From Methanobacterium sp964452085 (GTDB lineage: Archaea; Methanobacteriota; Methanobacteria; Methanobacteriales; Methanobacteriaceae), in contig CAYVKL010000009.1 of NCBI GenBank assembly GCA_964452085.1, positions 18,935 to 82,934 on the forward strand: DNA of 64,000 bases, given 5' to 3'. The position numbers and the translations under genes are program-made. Under the pieces are notes generated by a model, which was not told the origin of the DNA, did not search any database, and saw only the letters and a program-made list of their open reading frames with translations. This document shows positions 39,896 through 47,925 of the stretch, piece after piece (the stretch's first letter is position 1; every line of letters starts with the position of its first letter).

Positions 39896-40177
39896 ATGAA
39901 AGTGAGCGAGTTTTTCGGGCGAAGGGTATTGGACAAAAAGGCTAATGAGATAGGTAAAGTTGTGGACATGGTTATAAAACCAAAAGAAGGCCTTATAACG
40001 ACTATTATAATATCAACCAGTGATTTTGGACTCACCCGGAAAGATCTGGAGATAACAACTACTGAAATCGACGAAGTGGGAGACTACATTCTCTTAAACA
40101 TTGATAAGGCAGAACTTGAAGTAAAGGCAGAATCCGCCAAGAAAATGGAAAAACGACGATTAGATATTAAAAAATAG
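39896..40177 (+). CDS. PRC-barrel domain protein
   Basis: The 93-residue protein is a single PRC-barrel: MKVSEFFGRRVLDKKANEIGKVVDMVIKPKEGLITTIII, a second strand set ending VGDYILLNI, then a charged C-terminal helix. PRC-barrels occur in RimM, in photosynthetic reaction centres and as stand-alone archaeal proteins, where roles in RNA or in cell division (CdpB family) have been described. Which applies here cannot be decided. A DUF2098 gene follows 44 bases downstream. Confidence 0.85.
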   Translation: MKVSEFFGRRVLDKKANEIGKVVDMVIKPKEGLITTIIISTSDFGLTRKDLEITTTEIDEVGDYILLNIDKAELEVKAESAKKMEKRRLDIKK

Positions 40178-40221
40178 TTAAAAAAATATCATTAAGTTAA
40201 TCACAAGTGGGGGTGAGTATA

Positions 40222-40557
40222 ATGGAAGTAGCAAACAACATGAATAAAGAAATCTTAATTGGTGCTCATGTAAGATACAGTGGGACTGGTAGTGCCGGGG
40301 AAGTTTTGGATATTCGCAGTGATGATGATGGTGTTTGGGCTAAGGTGGACACTACGAAACTATGGTATAACAGCCGTTACCTTGAACTCCTGGATAAAGA
40401 TGAATACGCAAAATTGAAATCCAGAGAATTCAAACGATCCAACAAGTTCAATGAAGAAGCTGATGAAAAAGAAGTCACCAAGAAGAAAGTTGAACGCATT
40501 AAACAGGACTTCGAAGATGTAAATATGAGCAGTGAGCTATGCGATGGTGGAGGTTAA
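40222..40557 (+). CDS. DUF2098 family protein
   Basis: The protein (111 residues from ATG 40222) matches the methanogen-restricted DUF2098 family: ILIGAHVRYSGTGSAGEVLDI, GVWAKVDTTKLWYNSRYLELL, followed by a lysine- and glutamate-rich tail. Function is unknown. GGGGGTGAGTATA supplies the ribosome-binding site for ATG 40222, so the GTG at 40207 is not the start. It probably shares an operon with the PRC-barrel gene. Confidence 0.82.
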   Translation: MEVANNMNKEILIGAHVRYSGTGSAGEVLDIRSDDDGVWAKVDTTKLWYNSRYLELLDKDEYAKLKSREFKRSNKFNEEADEKEVTKKKVERIKQDFEDVNMSSELCDGGG

Positions 40558-40640
40558 TCTCCATATCTCTTATTTTTAAATATCCTATTTCAAAATATTA
40601 GTTTTTAGCAGATTAATCCAATTTAAATTCTTATTTTCTC

Positions 40641-41147
40641 CTAATTTTTCAAATTACTAAGACATTCTTCTAAAGAGCTCTGAACTGCTAATTGATCAAT
40701 GCTAAGATCGTCTAAAGCATTAGCACTTACTGCTTGGCTGGGTTGGTGTACAGGATCACAAATGGTTTGATTATTAGCAGGCAAATGAACAGGATCACAA
40801 ATAATGGGCTCGGTCACCATTTTATAAATGAGGTATATTATTAGTAAAGAAATAAAACCCGATAATATGGCAATTGTGATTTTTATTTTCTCATTCGGGA
40901 TGGAATAATCAATTAAACATCCAAGAATGTAGCTGATGATTAAACCCAAAAATAAAAAAATCAAAATGCTGATTATAATGTAGAATGGATTATATGAATT
41001 AATAGATGGATAAAAATATCTTAAATCATAGTAAAGATTGTTACTATCTAAAATAAGAATTATTAAAGTGATGCAGGGAATGGCTAATACTAAAAAAAGG
41101 GTTAATTTAAATTTATTAGGATAAATCAGTTTTCGTGCATCAACCAT
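40641..41147 (-). CDS. Hypothetical membrane protein with repeated ICDPVH segment
   Basis: I do not recognise a family. The 168-residue protein has three membrane helices (about residues 13-33, 54-77, 88-108) and an extracytoplasmic or cytoplasmic tail in which ICDPVHLPANNQT is followed by the near copy ICDPVHQPSQ. The two Cys-Asp-Pro-Val-His units could bind a metal, or pair as disulfides, if outside. Codon use is AT-rich. It follows the radical SAM gene on the same strand by 190 bases. Confidence 0.55.
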   Translation of the reverse strand: MVDARKLIYPNKFKLTLFLVLAIPCITLIILILDSNNLYYDLRYFYPSINSYNPFYIIISILIFLFLGLIISYILGCLIDYSIPNEKIKITIAILSGFISLLIIYLIYKMVTEPIICDPVHLPANNQTICDPVHQPSQAVSANALDDLSIDQLAVQSSLEECLSNLKN

Positions 41148-41336
41148 AAAATATTATTTATCCTTTTTTATATTTAATTTTTCTTAAATGAAGTTATAAT
41201 CCCTCTTAAGAATTCATATTCCATCTTTATACAATCATATTCCTTTTTAGATATTCATATTACTTCTTAGATAATCATAGTCCAATGATTTACCACTAAA
41301 TGCTTTTATTTTTATTTTTATTTTGGTGTGGGAGGG

Positions 41337-42983
41337 TTAAACTCTGAAAATTCTCCCCAAGGTATCTGAGTTTTGGAAGTAATCATCCACACCTCTTTTG
41401 ATGAATTTTTTCTCCACCAACTGAAACCTCCACATTCGCTCTGCCAATTCATCTGCTTTATTGGATTGATTTGTATAAAATAGACTCATTTTTCCGGCTA
41501 AAGTGTTTAATTTATCTTCTATCCGTGATTCAGCCACCATACTGTAAACATTGAGTAAAGAATCAATTGTGAAATCATTGGAATTTCTAATTAGATTATT
41601 TGTTTCTTTTTTAAGTTTCTGGGCTTTTTTTCCAGGATAAAAATGTTGAATCAGTTGGGATCGATAAGAAAGAGCGATTAGTTTGTGGGATAGTTCGCTG
41701 TAGTGTGAATTCTCCCGGTAGAATGTAAGTCTATTGATTCTGAACATCTTCTCCACCGCATTATCTTCCAACACGTAATCCCATTGAGGCCACTCTCCTC
41801 TTAAAAGCCCCTTCCTTATAACCAGTTTTTCAAGGGGTGAACCTGCTACTATTTCCGCTCTTCCAAAATCATATGCTAAATCTTTATTTTTGTTCATAAA
41901 GTATATGTTCTGGTTTATTTCATCCAAAGTTGCGCGGGGATGGAACATTAGTAGATTAAAAGTTACTGCCATATTAAAATCTTTCAGGAGGTCGAGGGAA
42001 TTATTGATCTCATCAACAGTTGAAGAACGTGCCAGTGCTTTTAATCCACTATCACTTGCATTTTCAACTCCTAAAAAAACACCCACACAACCCATTTCCT
42101 CCAGAAGCATGAGAATGTCTCCATCAACACCGTCGGGTCTTGTTTTTATTAAAATAGCAATGGCCTCCAAATCCACTCCTTGCTGAATCAATGATTTTTT
42201 CAGGGATTTTAAACGTTGGTATGAGTCCTTTTTTGAAGGTAGGAGGAAGTTATCGTCGTGGAACTGGAATAACCTGACCTTCTGTTGATGGTAGAGTTCT
42301 ACCATTTCCCGAGCCACATTATCTGGAGTTCTCAATGCATAGGGATGTCCTGTTTTCTTTTGATGGAAGGCACCAATGCAACAGTATATACAACGGGAAT
42401 GGAAGCAGCCTCTACTACTCACCAGGGTGCCGAAACGTTCACCCAACCGGATATGAGGTTTCTCATCACGCAAAGGAAAAGCCAACTGGTCAAGATCCTC
42501 AAAATCAGTTATTATCTTATTTTCTTTCAGTGAATTGTCTATAGGAGATCTATAAACTAAATTGGGGACATCCTGCAAAGTTTTGTTATTTATAATCGCA
42601 TCAATCAATTTTGAAATAGGTTCTTCTCCTTCAAAACGAATAACTGAGTTAATATTTTCATTTTCCAGGATTTTTTCATATTCAAAGGTTGGAAAGTGTC
42701 CTCCCACAGTTAGATTCACGGTGGGTTTGGTTTCTTTTATTTTATGGATTAGTTCCAGGAACATGGTTGCCATGGATTGGAATGCCATGGATAACGCTAC
42801 CAAATCTGGATTAAATGAGTTTAATTTATTTAGAACCTTATTAAATTCATTATAATCTGAACAGGGGGTTATGTTCACGATGTGTCCATAACTCTGTAGT
42901 TTTGCTCCCAGATATCTGATGGCAAGGTTCTCTTCTACTTCTGATCCTATCAGCAGGACTTTTCCATTTTTTTCCCCTTTCAT
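41337..42983 (-). CDS. B12-binding-type radical SAM protein
   Basis: The protein (548 residues from ATG 42983) starts with a Rossmann domain of the B12-binding type (KVLLIGSEVEENLAIRYLGAKLQSYGH… PDLVALSMAFQSM… VNLTVGGHFPTFEYEKIL) and continues with a radical SAM barrel: CFHSRCIYCC (CxxxCxxC), FQFHDDNFLLP and GCVGVFLGVENASD. The cobalamin-ligand DxHxxG motif is not evident, so B12 binding is uncertain. Substrate unknown; relatives methylate, rearrange or thiolate lipids and cofactors. The open frame extends 15 codons to TTG 43028, but MKGEKNGKVLLIG is the better start. Confidence 0.82.
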   Translation of the reverse strand: MKGEKNGKVLLIGSEVEENLAIRYLGAKLQSYGHIVNITPCSDYNEFNKVLNKLNSFNPDLVALSMAFQSMATMFLELIHKIKETKPTVNLTVGGHFPTFEYEKILENENINSVIRFEGEEPISKLIDAIINNKTLQDVPNLVYRSPIDNSLKENKIITDFEDLDQLAFPLRDEKPHIRLGERFGTLVSSRGCFHSRCIYCCIGAFHQKKTGHPYALRTPDNVAREMVELYHQQKVRLFQFHDDNFLLPSKKDSYQRLKSLKKSLIQQGVDLEAIAILIKTRPDGVDGDILMLLEEMGCVGVFLGVENASDSGLKALARSSTVDEINNSLDLLKDFNMAVTFNLLMFHPRATLDEINQNIYFMNKNKDLAYDFGRAEIVAGSPLEKLVIRKGLLRGEWPQWDYVLEDNAVEKMFRINRLTFYRENSHYSELSHKLIALSYRSQLIQHFYPGKKAQKLKKETNNLIRNSNDFTIDSLLNVYSMVAESRIEDKLNTLAGKMSLFYTNQSNKADELAERMWRFQLVEKKFIKRGVDDYFQNSDTLGRIFRV

Positions 42984-43100
42984 GCTAATCTTGTTGCTGT
43001 TGTAACTGCTAATTATTATAAAAAACAATAATTTTATAATTATAATTATTATAATTGGTAAATGATATATTTCTTAGATCATATTGGCGGGGATTAAAAT

Positions 43101-43343
43101 ATGGTGGAAAAAGATCAAGAACAATATTGGATGTTGGGGTTTTTAGGTTTTTTAGGTTTTTTAGGGATAACTGGATTTACCACCCATGATCCTTGGCAGT
43201 TTTTCCTGTTTTGTCAATTTGGTTTTTTTGGATTTTTCACCTTCAAATATCCTAACAAATCTATTATGGCTTTAGCTCTGATTGGGGTAGCTTTAGGTAT
43301 TATTTTAGGGATTTTAGGGATTTTAGGAGTTATTAAGGTTTAA
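43101..43343 (+). CDS. Small Phe/Gly/Leu-rich membrane protein (DUF3796-like)
   Basis: The 80-residue protein has a repeated LGFLGFLGFLGI segment, an aromatic centre (QFFLFCQFGFFGFFTF) and a final GIILGILGILG helix, giving two or three membrane helices. The pattern resembles DUF3796 proteins that sit next to transcription regulators. GGCGGGGATTAAAAT precedes the ATG. It lies 100 bases upstream of the TetR gene, on the same strand. Confidence 0.6.
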   Translation: MVEKDQEQYWMLGFLGFLGFLGITGFTTHDPWQFFLFCQFGFFGFFTFKYPNKSIMALALIGVALGIILGILGILGVIKV

Positions 43344-43385
43344 TTTCTCAATATTATTTTTTTATTTTAGGGCGAGGTGAAAAGT

Positions 43386-43432
43386 TTATATGTTAGATTT
43401 TCCATAGATAAATAACATACCGACGGTCGGTT
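43386..43432 (+). promoter_or_regulatory. TATA box and palindromic TetR operator
   Basis: TTTATATG at 43386-43393 is the TATA box of the TetR gene. A 13-bp palindrome, ACCGAC-G-GTCGGT (43420-43432), lies 27-46 bases downstream, over the expected transcription start, and ends 14 bases before the ATG. ACCGAC/GTCGGT half-sites are typical of TetR-family operators, so autorepression is likely. Confidence 0.75.
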
Positions 43433-43446
43433 TGTAAGAGGTTATT

Positions 43447-44040
43447 ATGGTACCCAAAAAATCCAAAACAGAAAGAATAGATGAAATAATCCAGGCAGCT
43501 GTGGATGTTTTCCTGGAAAAAGGATATGAGAACGCTACAATGGAGGCTATTGCTCAGAAAGCAGGTGTTAGTAAGGGGGGTTTATACCATCATTTCAAGA
43601 GTAAGGACATGATCTTTATTGTGGCTAATGAAAAAATAAGTGGAAAAGTCCAGGAATTAGCAGAAAATGCTGGCGAGTGTTCTTCAGTTAAAGAGGGCAT
43701 CCTTTATTACATTGAAAACTACCTCCGTTACTGGCTTGAAAACCCTAAAGAAACTGCATTCTTATTCCTCTCCATAGCAAAAATGTTGGAAAAACCTGAA
43801 CTCTTAAAGTACTATCAGCAGTACACTGCGGATTACATAGCATTTTTTGAAGGGGCATTTAACATGGGAATCCAGATGGGAGAATTCAATAAACACAATG
43901 TTAGGGTAAGTGCCATAACATTAATGTCCGCCCTGGATGGAGTCCTGGGGTATATGTTATTTGATGAAGATCTAAACTTGCAAGAAGTAGTTCAATATTT
44001 TGAGGAGAAATTCATCACACCAATTGAAAAATCAGAATGA
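43447..44040 (+). CDS. TetR/AcrR family transcriptional regulator
   Basis: The 197-residue protein has an N-terminal TetR helix-turn-helix (IIQAAVDVFLEKGYENATMEAIAQKAGVSKGGLYHHFKSKDMIF, about residues 12-57) and an all-helical ligand domain. TetR repressors usually control neighbouring export or redox genes. A perfect palindrome overlaps its promoter. The next gene, a flavodoxin-ferredoxin protein, follows by 80 bases on the same strand and is the likely target. GAGGT precedes the ATG. TetR regulators are uncommon in methanogens compared with bacteria, so transfer is possible. Confidence 0.93.
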   Translation: MVPKKSKTERIDEIIQAAVDVFLEKGYENATMEAIAQKAGVSKGGLYHHFKSKDMIFIVANEKISGKVQELAENAGECSSVKEGILYYIENYLRYWLENPKETAFLFLSIAKMLEKPELLKYYQQYTADYIAFFEGAFNMGIQMGEFNKHNVRVSAITLMSALDGVLGYMLFDEDLNLQEVVQYFEEKFITPIEKSE

Positions 44041-44120
44041 AAATGTTTGAACGGAATCCAATTGCATAAAGATATTAAAACAAGAAATAATGATAAGAGT
44101 GATTAGTGGAGATGTTTAAG

Positions 44121-44912
44121 ATGGTTAAAGACGTAATTGATTTCTATTATTTCTCAGGAACTGGAAACACCTTACTCGTAGTTAAAAAAATGCAGGAAAC
44201 ATTCCATGAGAAGGGGATTACGGTGAACTTGCATAAAATCGAGGAATCAAACCCAGCAGATGTTAACATAAACCACACTATCGGTCTGGGATTTCCCATA
44301 GCTGAACTATCAACTTATCCCTTTGTTTGGAGGTTTATTAAGGCGTTGCCTCAAAGTAACTCTGACACTGAAGTTTTCATGGTAGATACTTTAGGGGGAT
44401 TTTCTGGAGGGATAGTAGGTCCAGTCCACGAAATTGTTAAAAAGAAAGGATATAATCCCATTGGAGCTAAAGAAATCGTAATGCCCCCCAATATATTTTA
44501 CATTCAAGATGAGAAGGCTTGTAAGGAAAAAGTTCAAAAAGGACTCCTGAAGGCTGAAGAATATGCAAGAGATATTATTGCCGGAAAATCAAAATGGGGA
44601 AGGGTACCTGTATTATCTGATGCAGTTTACTACACTTCCATTGCTGGTTTGAAAATGACTGAATCTGATCTTAACCAGAAACTGCTGCGCTTGAAAACCA
44701 ACAATGAAGAATGCCGTAAATGTGGTATATGTTTTAAACTTTGTCCAGTGAATAATATTCAAATGGGGGAAGGAGAATATCCTAAACATGGTATGAGCTG
44801 CGAATACTGTTTAAGATGCACATCATTCTGCCCTAGAGGAGCCATTACTTGCCCCACAAATTACAAGGGCAAGACTTATCGAGCAGTCAAGGCCAAAGAA
44901 TTTTTAAAATAA
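44121..44912 (+). CDS. EFR1-family flavodoxin-ferredoxin fusion protein
   Basis: This redox protein (263 residues from ATG 44121) begins with a flavodoxin-like FMN domain (YYFSGTGNTLLVV) and ends with a two-cluster ferredoxin domain (CRKCGICFKLCPVNNI and CEYCLRCTSFCPRGAI). It matches EFR1 ferrodoxin-type proteins, which carry electrons between flavin and [4Fe-4S] clusters in anaerobes. Upstream in-frame GTG 44106 and ATG 44112 exist, but GGAG nine bases before ATG 44121 favours the last. It follows the TetR gene and is probably under its control. Confidence 0.87.
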   Translation: MVKDVIDFYYFSGTGNTLLVVKKMQETFHEKGITVNLHKIEESNPADVNINHTIGLGFPIAELSTYPFVWRFIKALPQSNSDTEVFMVDTLGGFSGGIVGPVHEIVKKKGYNPIGAKEIVMPPNIFYIQDEKACKEKVQKGLLKAEEYARDIIAGKSKWGRVPVLSDAVYYTSIAGLKMTESDLNQKLLRLKTNNEECRKCGICFKLCPVNNIQMGEGEYPKHGMSCEYCLRCTSFCPRGAITCPTNYKGKTYRAVKAKEFLK

Positions 44913-44966
44913 AAAAAAAGATTTTTAAAAACATTAATGGAATTGAATGCATTAGAGAGGTATAAG

Positions 44967-45581
44967 ATGTCAAAATATAATTTGGATGATAAAAATATTG
45001 ATGTTGAAGCTCTGGCTGGAAATGCTTTAACTGATAATGAACTTTTTCAAGAGTTACTAATCAGTGTGCGTTCTAAAGACAACACTATCCGACAAAACAG
45101 TTTCAAAACCCTACAAATCATTGCGGAAAAAGACCCTGACTTTCTTTATCCCCAATGGGATTACTTCCATGAAATGCTTTTAAGTTCCAATAATTTTCAC
45201 AAATACATTGCAATCTACATTTTAGCAAGTCTAACAAAGGTAGATTGTGATAATAAATTTGATAATATCTTCCAAGATTATTATGATATATTAGCAGGTG
45301 ATAAGGCCATGAATGCTTCTCATGTAGCCTTAAATTCAAGTGTTATAGCCCTTAACAAGCCTGAGTTGAAGTCAAAAATTATTGATCAATTAATGAATAT
45401 TGATTCCATCCACCAGGGTAAGCAGAAGGAACTCATTAAAGCATATGCCATTGAGGCACTCATGAAGATCAACCCTGAAGAAGAAGACAAGGAAAAAATT
45501 GAAGAATTTGTGAGGACCCAGTTGGAAAGTAAAAGTCCCAAGACACGAAGCATGGCACAATGTTTTTTTGAGAGGTGCTAA
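44967..45581 (+). CDS. HEAT-repeat-like alpha-helical protein
   Basis: The protein (204 residues from ATG 44967) is all-helical with HEAT-like pairs: IRQNSFKTLQIIAEKDPDFLYPQWDYFHEML, FHKYIAIYILASLTKVD, ELIKAYAIEALMKINPEEED. Such folds serve as scaffolds. GAGAGGTATAAG sets the start; the upstream TTG in frame is unlikely. It lies 54 bases after the EFR1 gene and may be cotranscribed. No catalytic motif. Confidence 0.7.
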   Translation: MSKYNLDDKNIDVEALAGNALTDNELFQELLISVRSKDNTIRQNSFKTLQIIAEKDPDFLYPQWDYFHEMLLSSNNFHKYIAIYILASLTKVDCDNKFDNIFQDYYDILAGDKAMNASHVALNSSVIALNKPELKSKIIDQLMNIDSIHQGKQKELIKAYAIEALMKINPEEEDKEKIEEFVRTQLESKSPKTRSMAQCFFERC

Positions 45582-45605
45582 ACCATAAATTAATATACTA
45601 GGAAT

Positions 45606-45624
45606 CCCCAGATAAGATATGGGG
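45606..45624 (+). promoter_or_regulatory. Hairpin that would mask the SD of the 45629 gene
   Basis: CCCCA (45606-45610) pairs with TGGGG (45620-45624) around a 9-base loop. The right arm contains the GGGG that serves as ribosome-binding site for ATG 45629, so folding would block initiation. Confidence 0.4.
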
Positions 45625-45628
45625 TAAT

Positions 45629-45940
45629 ATGGTTAAGAATATAAGATCTATCAGATTCCCAGAGCGGAAAACCCAATTCAAAAAGAGGATGGATCAGGTA
45701 AGATCCCGTAGTGTACCAGGTAAAAAGTCGCAACAAGTATTATGGCTTAAACATGCTGCACAAAGTACTGGAACGGCTAAATGGATCTTTAAAGACCCTG
45801 GGCGATGGAACAGGTTCCTGGAAGAATACCATGAAGAATTTGAAGAAAAAATCAAACTCATGGATGAAATCAGGGATAAAAAAATAGAAGATGAAATATT
45901 AGACTGGATCAATGCCACTGCAAGGGATCTCAATTATTAA
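45629..45940 (+). CDS. Small basic hypothetical protein (103 aa)
   Basis: I do not recognise a family. The protein is rich in Arg and Lys in its first half (FPERKTQFKKRMDQVRSRSVPGKKSQQ) and helical in its second (WNRFLEEYHEEFEEKIKLMDEIRDKKIEDEILDWINATA). The basic N-terminus could bind nucleic acid, which is only an inference. GGGG precedes the ATG within a possible hairpin. It is the last gene before a 597-bp spacer. Confidence 0.6.
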   Translation: MVKNIRSIRFPERKTQFKKRMDQVRSRSVPGKKSQQVLWLKHAAQSTGTAKWIFKDPGRWNRFLEEYHEEFEEKIKLMDEIRDKKIEDEILDWINATARDLNY

Positions 45941-46537
45941 TTGGGTCTAATTATCTTTTTGGCAATTTCTAGAGTGTTTTGGCGCTATTTTTTATTATTT
46001 AAATCAATTTTATGAATATTTTTAATTTATCAAATTTTTAAAATCCTTTTAATGGTTTAAATTGATTTGAAATATTATTATCAGTTATTTTTAATGGGAT
46101 TGATATTCAGTAAACTAGTAAATTCACTATTTTTGAATAAAAAATAGTATAATAGTAATACTTTCCTATATTAAATATCTATAAACATTAGTATAATTAA
46201 TACTACTAAATTATTTTATATGATTAACGTTAAATTAACACTGTCTCATATTTTTGGATTTTAATATTTTCCGATTTATCTTGGAAATTAAAAAAAAACT
46301 TAATATGTTATGTATATAGTTACAATTCATTACATTTAGATACATTCAAAGATTAATTCTAATAACTAATCTATTCTTTATACATACTAATCTGTTCTTG
46401 AGTTTTTCTTCTGTATTATGCTTATCTTATAATTCGCGTTATCAATAATTCCCTTAATATTTCATTTTCTCTTAAATTTCTTTCTCTTATTTCATTTAAA
46501 AAAATTTAAAAACCTTAATTGATAATTCTTTAAATGG
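45941..46537. other. 597-bp very AT-rich spacer with two related inverted repeats
   Basis: No coding frame is credible. Two inverted repeats with the same arms stand out: TAGTAT…ATACT at 46145-46162 and TAGTAT-AATTA-ATACTA at 46189-46205. A TATA-like TGTATATAGT at 46311-46320 lies about 220 bases before the Fe-S protein gene. The arrangement could be an operator pair and promoter with a long leader. Confidence 0.4.
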
Positions 46538-47410
46538 ATGTTGAAGATCAACTTTTCGGTTATCAGCGTGAGGGTCATAAGGTCAACCTTTAATTCCCGA
46601 TTTATTTTGGCAAAGGCCTGCCGTAAATTACCTCCTCTTACATGGGTTGTGGATAAACTATTCTTTGAAGGTGATGATATACAGGTGCTTCCCCGTGATA
46701 ACTCCATCAAAGGTTATGTTGGTGGAAACACTCAGGAACTTGAAGTAAACCGGAAGGTTCCAATTGAAAATGAAAATACAGTACTCCCCAGTCAAGTTTT
46801 AGGGGTGATGATTAAAAAGTCAAGGTACTTTTTTTTAATGGATTCCTGCATATGTCGAACTTCAAATAATTGCAATAATTATTCACATGAACGGGGATGC
46901 CTGTTTTTAGGTAAGGGATCCCGTAGAATCTCATCTAAACTGGGAAAGTCAGTATCAAGAAAAGTAGCCTTAGAACATGTTGAAAAATGTCAGGAAGAGG
47001 GACTGGTTCCAATCATTGGAAGAAATAAGATAGACAGCGTATGGTTAAACACAGGTCCAAAAGAAGAGCTTTTATCAATCTGTCACTGTTGTCAGTGTTG
47101 TTGTTTATGGAAAATGACTCCCAACCTTCCAGATAAGCTATCAAAAAGCTTTAGTCACATGGTTGGTGTTGAAATAACCTTCAATGAGGCTATTTGCACT
47201 GGATGCGGGTTATGCGCTGAAGATGTATGTTTTGTAGATGCAATTTCTATTTTGGATGGTAAAGCTAAAAGGAATGATGAAAAATGCAGAATTTGTGGTC
47301 GATGCGCTGAAATTTGCCCCAAAAATTCAATAGTAGTGAAAATGGATGATAATTCTTTCAAACGTTCTCTGGAACGGGTTGAACCATTAGTGGATGTTGA
47401 ATCAGAATAA
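46538..47410 (+). CDS. Cysteine-rich 4Fe-4S ferredoxin-domain protein
   Basis: The 290-residue protein has a Cys-rich N-terminal domain (SCICRTSNNCNN… HERGCLFLGKGSRRI… EHVEKC… SICHCCQCCCLWKM, residues ~100-190) and a C-terminal dicluster ferredoxin (CTGCGLCAEDVC and CRICGRCAEICP, about 223-270). The CHCCxCCC motif recurs in uncharacterised anaerobe Fe-S proteins. At least eight cysteines outside the ferredoxin module could hold one or two more clusters. It is probably a cytoplasmic electron carrier or oxidoreductase component; no partner adjoins it. ATG 46538 lacks a strong ribosome-binding site. Confidence 0.78.
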   Translation: MLKINFSVISVRVIRSTFNSRFILAKACRKLPPLTWVVDKLFFEGDDIQVLPRDNSIKGYVGGNTQELEVNRKVPIENENTVLPSQVLGVMIKKSRYFFLMDSCICRTSNNCNNYSHERGCLFLGKGSRRISSKLGKSVSRKVALEHVEKCQEEGLVPIIGRNKIDSVWLNTGPKEELLSICHCCQCCCLWKMTPNLPDKLSKSFSHMVGVEITFNEAICTGCGLCAEDVCFVDAISILDGKAKRNDEKCRICGRCAEICPKNSIVVKMDDNSFKRSLERVEPLVDVESE

Positions 47411-47430
47411 ATCTTTATTAAATCTCAATA

Positions 47431-47886
47431 TTATTCCTTTTTCAACCCCTTTTTGTAAATTCTGTCATGATGATCATAATCATGAAAAAATATGGTTTCG
47501 TTTTTTAGTTCATAGATAAGAACAAAATCACCTACATGTGTCCTTCTAGCCCCCTGCAAGTCACCACTCAATGGTTTATAATGGTTAGGTTTTGCTTGAA
47601 TTTGTTCCATCTTTTTTAGAACATACTTAAACTGTTCAGGGTTCTTCACGGATAATTTATCCATTTCCTTTTGAAAATTATGAGATATGACCATTTCATA
47701 CTGATGATTTTCATCCAAAAATTCCTCATAAAGCAACAAACACTCTTTTAAAGTATCACAATGACCATTTTTAACCTGTTCACGAATCAAGTTCAGTTCA
47801 GCATGATATTCCGGGTTAACATGGTTTTGTGGGGAAATATCATCATATTTATCTGAATAATTATTCTGTTGGATTTTAACTACCAC
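47431..47886 (-). CDS. RelE/ParE-type toxin domain fused to an N-terminal segment
   Basis: Residues ~63-151 of this 151-residue protein form a RelE/ParE-like mRNA interferase or gyrase-toxin fold: NFQKEMDKLSVKNPEQFKYVLKKMEQIQ, ARRTHVGDFVLIYEL, IFFHDYDHHDRIYK. The first ~60 residues (acidic and polar, with LKECLLLYEEFLDEN at the end) have the size and helical look of a RelB-type antitoxin tail, and no separate antitoxin gene lies upstream, where only 39 bases separate it from the end of the next gene. It may be a self-neutralising fusion or a degraded toxin. Starts at GTG 47886 without a spaced SD; ATG at about residue 66 lies inside the toxin domain. Confidence 0.72.
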   Translation of the reverse strand: MVVKIQQNNYSDKYDDISPQNHVNPEYHAELNLIREQVKNGHCDTLKECLLLYEEFLDENHQYEMVISHNFQKEMDKLSVKNPEQFKYVLKKMEQIQAKPNHYKPLSGDLQGARRTHVGDFVLIYELKNETIFFHDYDHHDRIYKKGLKKE

Positions 47887-47925
47887 CCTTAGCCCTTATG
47901 TTTCTTTTTTAATATAATTTAATGA

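Noticed and set aside
43101..43343. Toxin or holin-like peptide
   Set aside because: The composition fits a DUF3796-like membrane protein; no antitoxin RNA or partner is visible.
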